A stretch of 64,000 bases of DNA from the NCBI RefSeq assembly GCF_002575655.3, contig NC_053039.3:223219622-223283621 (forward strand), given 5' to 3'. The notes below the pieces were generated by a model. The model was not told the origin of the DNA. It searched no databases and worked only from the letters and a program-made list of their open reading frames with translations. Every line of letters starts with the position of its first letter. Within the stretch, counting starts at the first letter, position 1. Positions 13,186-24,503 of this stretch are shown here, piece by piece. A program made the translations under genes and the position numbers. The stretch comes from Aegilops tauschii subsp. strangulata (Eukaryota; Streptophyta; Magnoliopsida; Poales; Poaceae).

Positions 13186-13961
13186 TGTTTAACTTCAAGC
13201 TGAGATGTAGTACGAGGGTATTGTTTGGCCACCACAGGAGTTACAGCCACTTGCATGCTATTAACCACAATTTCCTCAAAGTGCACAATCCTAGAATTAT
13301 GATCATCATCATCCTCTTGCATCTCATGTCCAGCTAAATTTTCCTGAGCCATAGAATAAATAAGCAAATCATCATCCATTCATCCAGTTCCTCACTTAGA
13401 GCTCACAGCTTGATGCATCTCCACATTGTTACCCTCATTTTCCTCTCTTATAGGAGCATGGTTCTTGCCCCCAAAAGATCTAGGAGGAGCAAAAGTACTA
13501 CCCAAACCAGCAGATGACCTCACATTATCCAAAGGAGGATTATCGTCAATCTAAGCTCTTTTAGGAGAGGAAGCACCCTCGTCAGCGGATTGGAAAATAC
13601 CCACATTATCTACGGGAGAATTTTTTTTCACAAGGATTTTGTCCACAGAGCAACAGAAATCATAGAAAACCCCTCCCCCCAGGACTCCTTCAGCAACACC
13701 AGGAATATCTTCAGCATCTCTACACCAAGTTCAGATTTTGATCTGCTAAGTGTAGACGTATTAATTTCCAAGGCAACACCTACTAATGAGCCCACATATG
13801 CAACATTTCTTGTCTAGAGGGATATTACCAACATTAACCCAGCAATGTTAAGGACACCATTAGGTCCAACAGAATCAGACTACTTTTTAAGAGTTGCAGT
13901 TGCCCCACAGTTTTTCAGATTCATCCTCTCGCTGTAACAAGCTGTATCCACTTCTCTAGTA

Positions 13962-14400
13962 TTACCGAAAAAGGCTTTCACTCCGCTTTATATATAAAGC
14001 AAACGGCCCGAGCCAACCATCCAACAAGGTTCATAACAATACACACAAGTTCCACACATACACATAGTATCAAATGGGGTTAATGCTAAGGGCACAGCTC
14101 AACAAGCCCTGAAAGCAAAAGAACACAAATACACGCATAGCTAACAGCATCTCTGCAAATCACAGTGATTTCTATCTTTAATCTGCTTCTCAGAACTAGA
14201 ATCATGGATTCGAACCCACACACAGGAGCGATGCAATCCCATGGAAGAACAGTGTTGCAATAATGAACCATATGATCAGATAGACCGCATATACCAGACA
14301 GCAGGGCAAAAAGCAGGGATATGGCCCGTCTCATTCTCATTGCAGGAAACACAAACCTCGGGTAGCACAATCTTGTTGATCAAGCTCTTGTGGTTGGCGT
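13962..14400 (-). pseudogene. 3' end of an L1-type LINE
   Basis: On the minus strand this ends in GCTTTATATATAAAGCGGAG followed by AAAGCCTTTTTCGG, a 3'-tail pattern I associate with grass L1 LINEs. Upstream sequence near 14360-14300 gives a cysteine-rich phrase (CVSCNENETGHIPAFC) resembling a zinc knuckle with abnormal spacing. The 14380-14590 stretch is GC-richer and may be coding remains; I cannot name it. This piece abuts the 5' side of the LINE at 11690-13960 but is a separate copy. Confidence 0.4.
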
Positions 14401-14599
14401 CCCCCAGAGTCGATCGCGCCACCCCACGCCTGGTTGGAGCCCCCCTACGCTTGCTGTGCCGGTCACCGGCCTGAGCGTCCTTGGCCGCAACCTCCCATTG
14501 CTCACGGCTGTTCTGGCCATCACCAGAACCAATGTTGTTGTAGTAGTTCTGGCGGCCGTCGTCAAGCAGAACCGCAAGGAAATATAGTGATCATATATT

Positions 14600-15053
14600 A
14601 AGAACCTAATCTTAACTCATTTTCCCAAGAATTCAGTGTTCCAACGATTCACCATTGGTGATCCTTCAAACTGATAGGCTTATTGCTGAGACAAGGCAAG
14701 ATCGAAAATTTGTAACTTAACCACAGATGAATATGTGGAACTCTTCTGGCAACACAAGCAAAGTATCAACAACCCAATTAAGTCTGCTAGTTATTACAGA
14801 AAGGCAAAGGCTCTAGAAAGCAAGCTGTTAAAAACAAGACAAATGGTGATACAGCTGAGCAAACAGCGGTGGGCAGCAGCTATAAAATCAGGGGGGGGGG
14901 GGGGGGGGGGGGGGGGGGGAAAGGCTAATCAACGGTTTTCTAGTGACAACTACAAGTTAAAAGACCATGAACAATAGACATCACTGTGGCGGTCCCAGAT
15001 AAATTTGAGGGGGCCACCAGTCTCTTACATAATCGGTGCCCATGCTGATGATT
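14600..15053 (-). other. Presumed 3' untranslated region of the Tubby-like gene
   Basis: This stretch follows the TGA at 15054-15056 on the minus strand. It has ordinary AT-moderate composition and no competing gene. The cleavage site is not defined here. It contains the 29-base G run, which reads as C29 in the transcript. Confidence 0.5.
14891..14919. repeat. Homopolymer run, 29 G
   Basis: Twenty-nine uninterrupted G end 135 bases downstream of the Tubby-like stop codon, so it is C29 on the gene strand. It is the second such run in under 2 kb. Confidence 0.95.
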
Positions 15054-17758
15054 TCATTCGCAAGCCAGCTTGGTGTCGAAGCTGCTCAGGCAGATTGCAA
15101 AGGCCTGGAAGGCTGACAGTGGGTATCGGTAGTCCATTGTGAACATGTCCTTGGCAACCTTACCAAATTGCAGTATCACCTTGTCATGCTCAGATGGAGG
15201 TGGCGGGGCAGGCTGTGATGGGGTCGGTGCTTCAGCAGTAGACTCTGTCGCGGCAACAAGTTGGAAGTTCTTCACAGATGCAACGGTCACCCTGCCCTTG
15301 AAGTTGAGGCACCAGCATTGCAACTGGTCGTGCCATCTTGGTGCCTTGTTGCGGAGAGTCAGTGGCCACTCCTTGCACTCATCATTATCACCCAATGCCT
15401 GGCCTCCATTCCTGGAGCCACCTATTGAGATGCCCGAGAATCGGGTGCTGCTGAATCGGATGGAGCGATCCCTAATGGATGACTTCAAGAAGGAGATGCT
15501 GCCAAATGACTCATCAAGGGAATGAGCAACGGCACTGTCCGGCTGGCATAGAACAGTGCCACCAGCCTCAAGGGATGAGGCAGGTATGGAGTTCATGACA
15601 CAGTTCATCCGCCTAGGGCCCCGAGTCCCCAAGACATTCAGCTCATACGAAACCTGTGCTATACTGTAAGTACTGGATGAGGCCTTCGGTGATACCTTCC
15701 TTGAGTAGAACCTACAGCTTGTTTTCCCTGATTGTGAAACATTGGGTATGTTGCATGGATGTTGGGTATCATATATTACAAACTTTGTGCCAAGGAGATT
15801 TGACCTAAAGCCCAATGGGGTAATAAAGATATCAATGGCACAATCAGACGAAAAGGAAACTGATGCAGCATATCAAAAAAAAGAGTTTACCTCAATTTTC
15901 CAATGTACATGTTGCTTGACCTAGATGTATTGTCAGTATTCATAAATATTGTATACTCTGTACAGGTTGGACGGGAGTGTCTTTTCGCCAATAGAAGAAA
16001 CTTGCCATTTTCAGCGACCACAGCTGCAGAAAAAGTGTTATGATATGTTAAATAGTGGCTGATATCAATGAATACTAACAAGTAGGCTACCAAGACTGCA
16101 AGAGGAATATAGGATCTTCCACTGAGGGGTTAGTTGAGAACAAGTTGACAACTGGAGGAAGAATGGCAGCACTAGTTATTGGTAGGTGCCCACATATGTT
16201 AGCCTCAGGTGCTGGAATATCAGCCAAGATGGTGCATTTGCTGTGGTGCATTCAATCTAGCAAATTCACTTCTACAGAGTTGACTTCAAGACTAGACATG
16301 CTTGGCTCCAGATGAACAACAATTCAGGGGGTGGCCACTGATGATCCACTTCGAGCAGATGCATTTGTCAGTCCCAGCCCCATGAAGCTCAAAACTTAAA
16401 ATGCAAGTTGTGTTAGCGTCTTGACCAAATGCGGACCAAGCAGATGACAGGTTGAGCACTGTCTTTTAGTGACGTTAGTCAACCAACAACAATTGTCATT
16501 TCTACTGTACTCTGCAACTTGGGCTATTATATCTTCTTAAAGCAAATTGACTGGATATTTTAAAATAGTGCTATGTAGGAACTATTACTCTAGATTTGTG
16601 AGATAAGAGCGACGTATACATCAGCCATGTACAACAAGAAAATAAGAAGCAAACAATGAATATACATTAAGCATAAATGACTGGCATGCACTGGAGCATG
16701 ACTGTTTAACGAGACAACACCAAATACAATGATCAGTATGATTAATTAAATGCCTGCAATAATTCATGCATAATTATTTATGATGCACGGACTACATCAC
16801 TCTTTGGTTGTTACAGTAAAAAGCATGATTGTGATCTTGCATTCTTCACAAGGAAAGTGATGGCTGCAGATGAAGGCAAAGGAAATGCATTAAGCACAAG
16901 AAAACAAAATACTTGAGAATAGACTTACCGGAGGTAAGACACAGATGCAGGTAGTAAGTTTGTGTAGACTTATCCCTTTTAATGAAGCACTGGATGGTTC
17001 CATCACGGGGCCCAGGCTGACCAACAAAAAAGCATATCAGTGAATATATGAAGCTTCTACTGTGCTATTTCAAAACCAAATACTCCCTCCATCCCAAAAT
17101 GCAAGTCCTCTTTGTTTTGTTCCTAAGTCAAGCTTTTTTAATTTTGACCAGTTTATAGGAAAAAACATGTACAAAACAAAACCACTACCGATAGATACAT
17201 CATGAAACATATTTTCAGAGTGTATTGACTCGATATTATATAAATTGATGTGTATTTCTGTAAACTTGGTCCGACCAGAAAACAGTTTGACTTAGGGACA
17301 AAACAAATAGGACTTACATTTTGAGATGACGGGAATATATGTTAATTAGAATCTACAATGATCACAGAAACTGAGACTGAAACCAAAAAAGATTAAGAGA
17401 ACATCATCACCTGCTTCAAGGAGACAGGGAAAGTAATTTTTCCACAAAACTCTGGGTTCTTAACAATCTCTTGACACATCTCTCTCCAGGTTCGACAGAC
17501 AGCCGCACAAGCGACTACATGTTTCCTGGAAGGCCATGTAGCCTCACTGGCCTCCAACCTCTCAATCACATCGTGAAGCAATTCTGGAGGCAAATTAGCC
17601 CAGCAACTGCTCTGTATCACAGGTGCTGGATCATGCAACTCGTGGACGGCGCTATGAGATTTCCCTCTGCGATGGCCAAGAAACCTCACATCAAACCCTC
17701 TTCGAGATAGGCTCCCAAAGCCATCCCTTACATCACGCACAATGCTACGAAACGACAT
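15054..17758 (-). CDS. TLP: Tubby-like F-box protein (TLP), four coding exons, intact
   Basis: Coding exons on the minus strand are 17411-17758, 16929-17016, 15891-16023 and 15054-15804. All three introns have GT...AG ends, and the exons sum to 1320 bases: 439 codons plus TGA. The ATG opens [20 protein letters not shown], the usual start of plant TLPs. Residues about 53-98 form the F-box ([16 protein letters not shown] ... [10 protein letters not shown]), which binds SKP1-type adaptors in SCF ubiquitin ligases. From about 110 the tubby domain follows ([57 protein letters not shown]), a phosphoinositide-binding barrel that tethers family members to the plasma membrane. The end, [18 protein letters not shown], is the family's C-terminal signature. 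Length is normal and no stop or shift is present, so the gene looks functional. Intron 1 holds a MITE (17083-17335). Which TLP paralogue this is cannot be settled by eye. Confidence 0.95.
17083..17335. mobile_element. Stowaway-like MITE in intron 1 of the Tubby-like gene
   Basis: The left end reads CTCCCTCCATCCCAAAATGC and the right end is its imperfect inverse (GACTTACATTTTGAGATGACGG). It is flanked by TA at 17081-17082 and 17336-17337. The 253 bp make up nearly two thirds of the 394-bp intron (17017-17410). The right terminus has lost part of the GGAGGGAG end. Confidence 0.75.
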
Positions 17759-18109
17759 TTACTCCAAAAACAAGCACAGTAAACAATTGTGCTGAAACAC
17801 CAAAAAACTACTACTATAGTTGTACAGATAGCATCCCAACTCCCAAAGTACTGTCAACATAAACTGAACACAAAGAGCCTGCAAAAAAATGTTTAGCTGA
17901 TATTAGCCCATGAAAGTTCTTTTTGGAAAAGAATAGATATTTGTGTTGATTGCCTACATTCCATCACCCCAACAAAACTGCCAAAACATATCTCCAAGAA
18001 ATACGTTAAAACTGAAGCTTGTTATGTAATTTCTGAAAAGAATTAGTACAATCTGTGCTTGGAAGAGGGAAGAAAAAATCACCCTTCCCATTTTGGGGCT
18101 TACATACTA

Positions 18110-18462
18110 CTACCTCCGTCCGGGTTTATTGGGCCCACGAGCCAACTAGACGCATATGTTTTTATAAGGCCCCCTCGATCCCATTCCACTGGCTATGCGT
18201 TCAATTGGTTAGGTTTTCTCGCAATTAGTTGCATGCGAAGAGGCGCAGGAAACTGGTTGCATGTAATAACTGCTGCTAGCGCTAAACGTGGCGCGTGATT
18301 GGCTAAATACGAAGGGGAAATGTGCAGCCGGCTGCATGCCATGACTACTTTAAAATCTGATTGGTTGCTGCCCCGCTCGGAAATCAAACGCCATTAGCTT
18401 TAATGTTTTGCCTTGGTCTCTGAGTTTTGGCTAAAGGGCCCAATAAACCCGGACAGAGGGAG
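18110..18462. mobile_element. Stowaway-like MITE, 353 bp
   Basis: Inverted ends CTACCTCCGTCCGGGTTTAT and the complementary AATAAACCCGGACAGAGGGAG are flanked by TA at 18108-18109 and 18463-18464. It has no coding capacity. It is larger than typical Stowaways and has the mariner-type TA target and terminal sequence. It lies in the 5'UTR intron. Confidence 0.8.
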
Positions 18463-18811
18463 TATATAGCAATCCATCCTTAGAGAAATAATAATTGAAC
18501 GAATTATTTTCGTCCAACCTCTATGCCATTCCACCATGATGCACCAGCAAGTAAAGGGTACAAATGGTGCAAGACAACTTCAGTTACGAAGAAAGAATGC
18601 TGGAAAAGACCAAACCAGACTGTCCTGCACCCATCTTAACACAGGGCATAAGAACCCATTTTTTTTCTAGGAAATAAACTCCATTTTAATTTGTGTGGCT
18701 TTTACCAAAAAAAATGAGCGGTAACTGATCAATTGAACACTATCTGTTATTTGTCAGTGAGATAAGAATGAAGTAACTCCATTTCTATTTCCAATACAAA
18801 TTCACAACCAT

Positions 18812-20355
18812 CGTACGGATCGGGGGGTCAACCAAGTCAAATGCATCAACGACGGAGCAGATCAGCTCCTGGTGAAGGACGAGGAGATTAAGCATAGATA
18901 GCAGGAGTACTTTGACAAGCTGTTCAATGGAGAGAATGAGAGTTCTGCCATTGATTATACTAGGGCGCGTTTTGTGTGACGAATCTAGGAGTCTGAGGTG
19001 AGGTCAGGGATGCTTAAAAAAGGATGAAAGGAGGCAAGGCGATGACCCCTGATTGTATCCCCATTGAGGTGTGGGGAGGCCTCGGAGACATAGCAATAGT
19101 ATGGCTAGCAAAGCTTTCCAACCTCATTTTTCGGGCAATGAGATGCTCGAAGAATGGAGCCGGAGTATATTAGTACCAATCTTAAGAACAAGGGGGGTGT
19201 TCAGAGTTGTACTAATTACCGTGGAATTAAGCCGACGAGCCACACAATGAAGCTATGGGAGAGAGTTATCACTTTGGTTGACTTGGAGAAGGCCTACGAT
19301 AAGATTCCACGGAATGTTATGTGGTGGGCCTTGGAGAAACACAAAGCCTCAACAAAGTACATTATCCTCATCAAGGACATGTATGATAATGTTGTGACAA
19401 GTGTTCGAACAAGTGATGGCGACGCTGATGACTTCCCAATTAAAATAGGACGACACCAAGGGTCAGCATTGAGACCTTATCTTTTTGCTTTGGTGATGGA
19501 TGAGGTCACAAGGGATATATAAGGAGATATTCCATGGTGTATGCTCTTCGCGGATGATGTGGTGCTAGTCGATGATAGTTAGACAGGGGTTAATAGAAAG
19601 TTACAGCTATGGAGACAAACTTTGGAATCGAAAGGTTTTAGGCTTAGTAGAACTAAAACTGAGTACATGAGGTGAGCCATCGAATCAAAGCCGGATGGGC
19701 AGGTGATACCTCAGAAGGACACCTTTCGATATTTGGGGTCAATGCTGCAGAAGGATGACGATATCGATGAAGATGTGAGCCATCGAATCAAAGTCGGGTG
19801 GATGAAGTGTTGCCGAGCTTCTGGCGTTCTCTGACAAGAGAGTGCCACAAAAACTAGAAGGCAGGTTCTATAGGACAGCGATTCAAACCGCAATGTTGTA
19901 TGGCGCTGAGTGTTGGCCGACCAAAAGGTGACATGTTCAATAGTTAGGTATAGCGGAGATGCCCATGTTGAGATGGATGTGTGGCCACACAAAAAAGGAC
20001 CAGGTCTGGAATGATGATATACGTGATAGAGCTTGGGTAGCACCGGTTGAAGAAAAGCTTGTCCAACATCGTATGAGATGGTTTGGGCATATACATCGCA
20101 GGCCTCCAGAAGCTCCAGTGCATAGCGGACGTTTAAAATGTGATGATAATGTCAACAGAGGTCAGAGTAGACCAAACTTGACATGGGAGGAATCCGTAAA
20201 GAGAGATCTAAGGACTGGAATATCACCATAGAACTAGCCATGGACAAGGGTGCGTGGAAGTTAGCTATCCACTTGTCAGAACCATGAGTTGGTTTCGAGA
20301 TCTTATGGGTCTCAGCTCTAGCCTACCACAACTTGTTTGGGACTAAAGACTTAGA
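18812..20355 (+). pseudogene. RTE-type LINE fragment, reverse transcriptase remains
   Basis: The plus-strand reading gives, in order: a pre-RT stretch (CIPIEVWGG near 19057); NYRGIKPTSHTMKLWERVI (19216-19272); DLEKAYDKIPRNVMWWALEK (from 19280); RHQGSALRPYLFALVMDEV (from 19452), a damaged form of the usual QG..LSP motif; and the catalytic FADDVVLVDDS near 19548. The typical RTE C-terminal block MLRWMCGHTKKDQVWNDDIR starts at 19962. The endonuclease is absent (5' truncated), and a deletion removed the part of RT between WERVI and the first catalytic block. Stops occur at about 18899, 19520 and 19580, and a 30-base phrase near 19672 is repeated near 19776. It is non-functional and lies antisense to the host gene. 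Confidence 0.8.
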
Positions 20356-21294
20356 ACACAAAACTTTTACACAATGACATTTCAGTTTCCCTGTCACGCC
20401 TTTGTTAATCACTAAATCATGGACTCAGTTGCCTCCTACCTAATACACAATAAAATCCTTTATGACTTCTAGCAATCTCTACGAATAAAAAGGAAAAACT
20501 TTCAACCATTATTTTCTATCAATATCTAAGTTCCTTACTTAAAATTTGAAATTTTAATTTATTAATTTAGGATACATGAGAAGTAGTATTTCTTTGATCT
20601 TCTACAAGTAGACCTCAAACAAAACTTTACTCCCCCAACTAGGTGGACTAGTCAACAGCCTAATCATAATACTATCAATCTTACAGATATTGTAAGCATA
20701 TTAGTTGACTAAACATCCAACGTCAATTCCTAAATCACCACGGTGCCATTAAAGATGCATTTTGAACTCACTGCCGTTCAAAACGCATTTCCAAATATTA
20801 GAACGCCAACTATCTTATATTTCTAATTTTATCAGCCTGCAAATTGATGAAATTGTGATAAAATAAATTTGTTAGCAAGTCGCAACACATGACACGGGGT
20901 AACACTCAGGAGCTAGACAAGCATGGAAACAGAACTAAACATCGAATTACACACTGGGAAAATAAGCAAAGGATAAGAGAGAATTGCATGTATATCCACA
21001 CACAATTGTTACTAATTGCATTACCGAATCCCACCAAGGTGTGCAATCACCCAGCAAAAAGGCCACCTACTTCCTCCTACCCGGATCCCACGAATTCCAA
21101 GCCCAAAATACACCCGCATTATCATCAAATCCACAAAGTCAAGCCAGAAAGAAGCCCAAAAACATCTCATTGGACCTAAAATTCCGTTGTTCCCGTCTCC
21201 AGCAGACTCAATCCCTTATCTAACAACGCGGAAACTCAAGAATCGCCCAACGCAATCGATGGAGAGAGAGGCACAAGATCCGGGAGGCACGCAC

Positions 21295-21485
21295 CTTGAA
21301 ACCGAAGCAAACCGCGCAGCCGATGCAGGTGGGAGGGCCGCGGCTAGAGGAGGCCGCCGGGAGCGGATTGCGGAGGCACCATTTGGATCGGAGGAGGGGA
21401 ATGGAAGGAGGGAAGGAATGGAGGGTAGGCGGAGGAGAAGGAAAGAACAAGTGGTGGTGCCTCGGCGAGTGTAGGGGGCACGGGA
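21295..21485 (-). other. Inferred non-coding first exon of the Tubby-like gene
   Basis: On the minus strand this is a GC-rich, C/T-rich leader that ends at a good splice donor (CAAG|GTGCGT). It is the only promoter-proximal-looking block upstream of the gene. No long coding frame is conserved in it. The transcription start is not visible and the right edge is approximate. Confidence 0.5.
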
Positions 21486-21488
21486 GGT

Positions 21489-21494
21489 CACGTG
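21489..21494. promoter_or_regulatory. G-box/ABRE core (CACGTG)
   Basis: A palindromic CACGTG sits just upstream of the inferred first exon. In plants bZIP and bHLH factors bind this core and it often mediates abscisic-acid or light response. Function here is inferred from position only. Confidence 0.45.
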
Positions 21495-21774
21495 CCCGCG
21501 TAAAAGTAGGTATATTCACAATTTCAAGAAAATATAAAACTGGCAAATATTTATTCACCATTCCAAAATTCCAAATCCCGCTATGTCACTTTTTTTTCAT
21601 GGTAACACGTGTCTCATTTATATATACTAATAGTAATATTATACTTACTATACTAATACGAATACTAATACTATACAAATACTAATACTAATAATACTAA
21701 AATTATTAATTATTAATACTAATACTAATTACCAATCTATATCTATATCTATTTATTTTACTTTATTATCTTTA
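21495..21774. other. Gene-upstream region with AT-rich simple sequence
   Basis: Presumed distal promoter of the Tubby-like gene. From about 21619 to 21760 it becomes a low-complexity run of TACTAATA/TATCTA-like units. No gene is seen. Confidence 0.6.
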
Positions 21775-22030
21775 TCTTTACCTAATAATAAAGAAAATTG
21801 GGTTTCTGCTCGTCCGTCATGGCATTTTGCAAAAAAGTTCCTCTGTTTCAGAGAATTCAACCCGCTGTCCTGTTTTAAGTAAGAATGAATCGTTTTTTTC
21901 GTATTTTACGTAAAAGTCTCCGAGTTTTCTTAAAATCAACCCGCCGTCCGGATTTAAGTCACACCCGAACCATTATTTTACATTTTTTAAAAATCCCCTA
22001 ACCTTTTAGGTAATTCATCCGCACATCATA

Positions 22031-22350
22031 TTTAAGTCAAACAAATGCTTTTCTAAATCATTCATATCTTTTTAAACCGTAACTCCGATTTGAACATGTT
22101 ATATATGAAATTTGATTAGAAAAATATGTAAAATATGAATATGAGATAATTTTACCTGTTAAGTATTTTTAAATATTATTTTGAAAGATATTTAAGTCAA
22201 ACAAATGATTTTCTCAATTATCCGTATCTTTTAGACCGTAACTCCGAATTTAACATGTTATGTATGAAATTTGATTAGAAAAATGTGTGGAATCTGAATA
22301 TGATGTTAATTTCACCTGTTAAATATTTTTTAAATATTGTTTTGGAAGCA
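22031..22350. repeat. 160-bp tandem duplication in Helitron 1
   Basis: TTTAAGTCAAACAAATG starts one copy at 22031 and the next at 22191. Each continues through a CCGTAACTCCGA phrase and GAAATTTGATTAGAAAAAT. The copies are clearly diverged. Confidence 0.75.
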
Positions 22351-22522
22351 AACTTATAATTTATAGCGCATGATCCTTTTTTTTTGTACCGGCGGCGATC
22401 CGGATTACAAATAAACACCCCACTATAACCATATAGGAAAAAACATCGATAACAACACATGCATACCTCTAAAAAGTCCCAGGGGAAAACAACGGATTTC
22501 TCGTTGCGAGAGTGAGAAAAAG

Positions 22523-22580
22523 CGAGAGAGAGAGAGATAGAGAAAGAGAGAGAGAGAGGGAGGAGAGAGGGAGAGAGAGA
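22523..22580. repeat. GA-rich microsatellite
   Basis: Imperfect (GA)n with a few interruptions; CT repeats on the other strand create Ser/Leu-rich spurious frames. Confidence 0.9.
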
Positions 22581-22794
22581 CGCCTTAGGATTAAGCATAT
22601 TCAAACATGTTTTGTTTTGTGTGAACACTGAGGCCATAGCCGGCGAGGGTGAGAAGGAGGATAAGCGGCAACAGAAATATGATGTCTCGCTAAAATAAAG
22701 GAGATGGACCTATTCTGGTCTTGAGTGATGGTTGTTGGGTTAAGAGCGTGCGTTATGTTTTTTCTCCTGTTGCAACGCACGGGCTCTTTTGCTA

Positions 22795-23906
22795 TCTACT
22801 AATAAAGTAAGGCGCGTTTCGCCGATTTTTTCATCCGTTCATTGTCGAAAAATAAATATTCGAAGTGGTACTAAATTCTTATGCGTTTATCTGCTAGAAA
22901 AAGAATTTTCATATGTGGGTCGCGCGCTGTGGACCAGCGAAGCCAGCCCACTTATTTTTCAGCCCACGCAGCTGTGAAAATTCTATTTTTCGCACCGGGC
23001 GACAAATGGTCAAAGTTTTCACACAGGACAACCAATAATGAGCTGGCCCATTTTTATTTTATCTGTGTTTTTACTTCTATTTTATTCTCCATTACCTATC
23101 TCTTTTTCCCTTCCAAATTTATTTTTCTTTTAGAATTTATTTCATAAATTAAAAATTCTCAAAACCGTTAGGAACAAAAAAACAAATTTTGGAAAATGTT
23201 CAGGTTTCCAATTTTATTTTGCTATTTTGAAATATATTCTAAACTTGCAAAAAGTTCCCTATTTTTTTAAAAACAATTGTTCTCAAAATTGTTCAAGATT
23301 TCTAAAATTAAAATGGCATTTCAAAGATGCTCCAATTTCAAAAAATATTCTTGTTTTAGTGAAATTTTCAAAATTAAAAATATTGTTCGTGTATAAATGA
23401 AGCACATTTTCTAAAAATCATATGAATTTTCACACATGTTCCCTTTTAAAATAATGTTCACGAATTCAAATAATGTTCATGTTTTTATAAAAAATTCAGT
23501 GTTTTCAGAAAATGTTTGTGAATTTTAAAAGATGTTCCCTTTCATATTTTGTTCACGTTTTTTTTTTGAAAGTGTACATAATTTTCAAAAAAATATTCAG
23601 GATTTAAAAAATTGTTCATGTTTCCTAGAATATTCAGAAGCTTCATATCTTAAAATCCCCTCGATTGAAATGACTAGTAGATTGAATAACTCATGGGCCT
23701 TCTCTGGCGTATGATGACGTAACAATTAAATGCCTTGATTAATGAATGGAAAAATAGCGGATTGATTCCTTCACACATGGTGAAACCGAGAAGTTAAATG
23801 TTCCTTTTTCGTGTGCACACAAGATTTTGCTTGCACATATAATTCTCACTGACTTTAAATGCAAACTATTTTATCTCCCATTGCAACGCACGGGCATATG
23901 TGCTAG
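22795..23906 (+). mobile_element. Non-autonomous Helitron 2
   Basis: The 5' end is TCTACTAATAAAG after an A. The 3' end has the inverted-repeat motif around TTGCAACGCACGGG and then GCTAG before a T, fitting the Helitron rule (5' TC, 3' hairpin plus CTRR, insertion between A and T). It is 1.1 kb, AT-rich inside, with no coding sequence. Helitron 3 is a homologue through most of its length. Confidence 0.7.
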
Positions 23907-23991
23907 TTACTAATAAAGCAAGATGCGTTTCGTCAACTTTTTCATCCGTTCACCGTCGAAAAGAAAATTTTCCTTTCCGAGGTGGTACTAA

Positions 23992-24503
23992 GAGTGTGTT
24001 TGGTTGTTGCCTTGGATCAAATTTGCCTGGCCTGACACCTGCCTGAGACCTGTTTGTAGTTTGTTTGGTTGGTATCCACAATTGTTGAACGCCAGCCTGG
24101 CCTGGAGAACTGCGGTAATCATTAGCCCGGCCAAAAACTAAAGAATGTAGTTAGCCTGGTTCAGGCATCCGGAATGGGACGCCTGGGCTGCTGCCTGGTG
24201 TGCTAATCTTGCTTTTGGAATAAAAAACTAGGGAAGACAGATAGTACAGTGGGTGATGTAACATATTCTCTCCGTCTCAAAACTCTTGTCTTAGATTTGC
24301 CTAAATACGGATGTATCAAGTCACATTTTAGTATTAGATACATCCGTATCTAGACAAATTTAAGACAAGAATTTTGAAACGGAGAGAGTATTTAATATTT
24401 CCCAGGTCTGGTCATCAACCAAACACTACTATACGTAGATTGCCTGGCCAGGCAGAAAACAACGATACCCCAGGCCCATTCCAGGCATCAACCAAACACG
24501 CCC
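23992..24503. mobile_element. Tourist-like (PIF/Harbinger) MITE, 512 bp
   Basis: Terminal inverted repeats GAGTGTGTTTGGTTG and CAACCAAACACGCCC are flanked by TAA at 23989-23991 and 24504-24506. The empty site (GGTACTAAATTC) is preserved in Helitron 2, which confirms both borders. It carries a nested Stowaway. Confidence 0.88.
24266..24388. mobile_element. Stowaway MITE nested in the Tourist MITE
   Basis: A 123-bp near-perfect palindrome. The left arm contains CTCTTGTCTTAGATTTG and GATGTATC, the right arm GATACATCC and TAAGACAAGAATTTTG, and the element ends in CGGAGAGAG. TA lies at 24264-24265 and 24389-24390. Confidence 0.88.

Larger units (their letters stand above)
11690..13960 (-). pseudogene. 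Degenerate L1-type LINE, ORF1 and start of endonuclease
   Basis: On the minus strand, right to left, three LINE traces appear in order. Near 13850-13740 is VNVGNIPL followed in another frame by GSLVGVALEINTSTLS, like the RNA-binding part of grass LINE ORF1. Near 12290-12210 is NSFVVLSN, like the ORF1 C-terminal region. At 11990-11690 is the start of an AP-endonuclease with DFLGIQET. Frames shift repeatedly. Nothing of reverse transcriptase follows, so the copy lacks its 3' part. It is interrupted by the small LTR element at 12407-13148 and the G run at 13159. From about 11483 to 11690 I see nothing recognisable. Confidence 0.6.
17762..21294 (-). other. Inferred 5'UTR intron of the Tubby-like gene
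   Basis: The donor is TTCAAG|GTGCGT at 21294 and the acceptor is TTTTTGGAG|TAAATG just before the start codon, giving a 3.5-kb intron. Plant TLP genes often have an intron in the 5'UTR (family knowledge), but this one rests on splice signals only. It holds a 353-bp MITE (18110-18462) and an RTE LINE fragment (18812-20355). The stretches 17764-18107, 18465-18811 and 20356-21294 show nothing recognisable. Confidence 0.6.
21775..22794 (+). mobile_element. Non-autonomous Helitron 1
   Basis: It starts TC after an A (TCTTTACCTAATAATAAAG) and ends with a small hairpin region (CTGTTGCAACGCACGGGC) followed by TTTTGCTA. The final G of the usual CTAG is missing. No Rep/helicase gene is present. It contains a 160-bp tandem duplication and a GA microsatellite. 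The 3' end closely matches those of the next two elements. Confidence 0.6.

Noticed and set aside
13143..13379. Frame ending in a polyproline run
   Set aside because: The prolines come from translating the 27-base G run; the rest is LINE ORF1 debris.
21016..21474. 152-codon plus-strand frame across the presumed first exon of the Tubby-like gene
   Set aside because: It is antisense to a leader-like C/T-rich sequence and has no similarity to any family I recognise.
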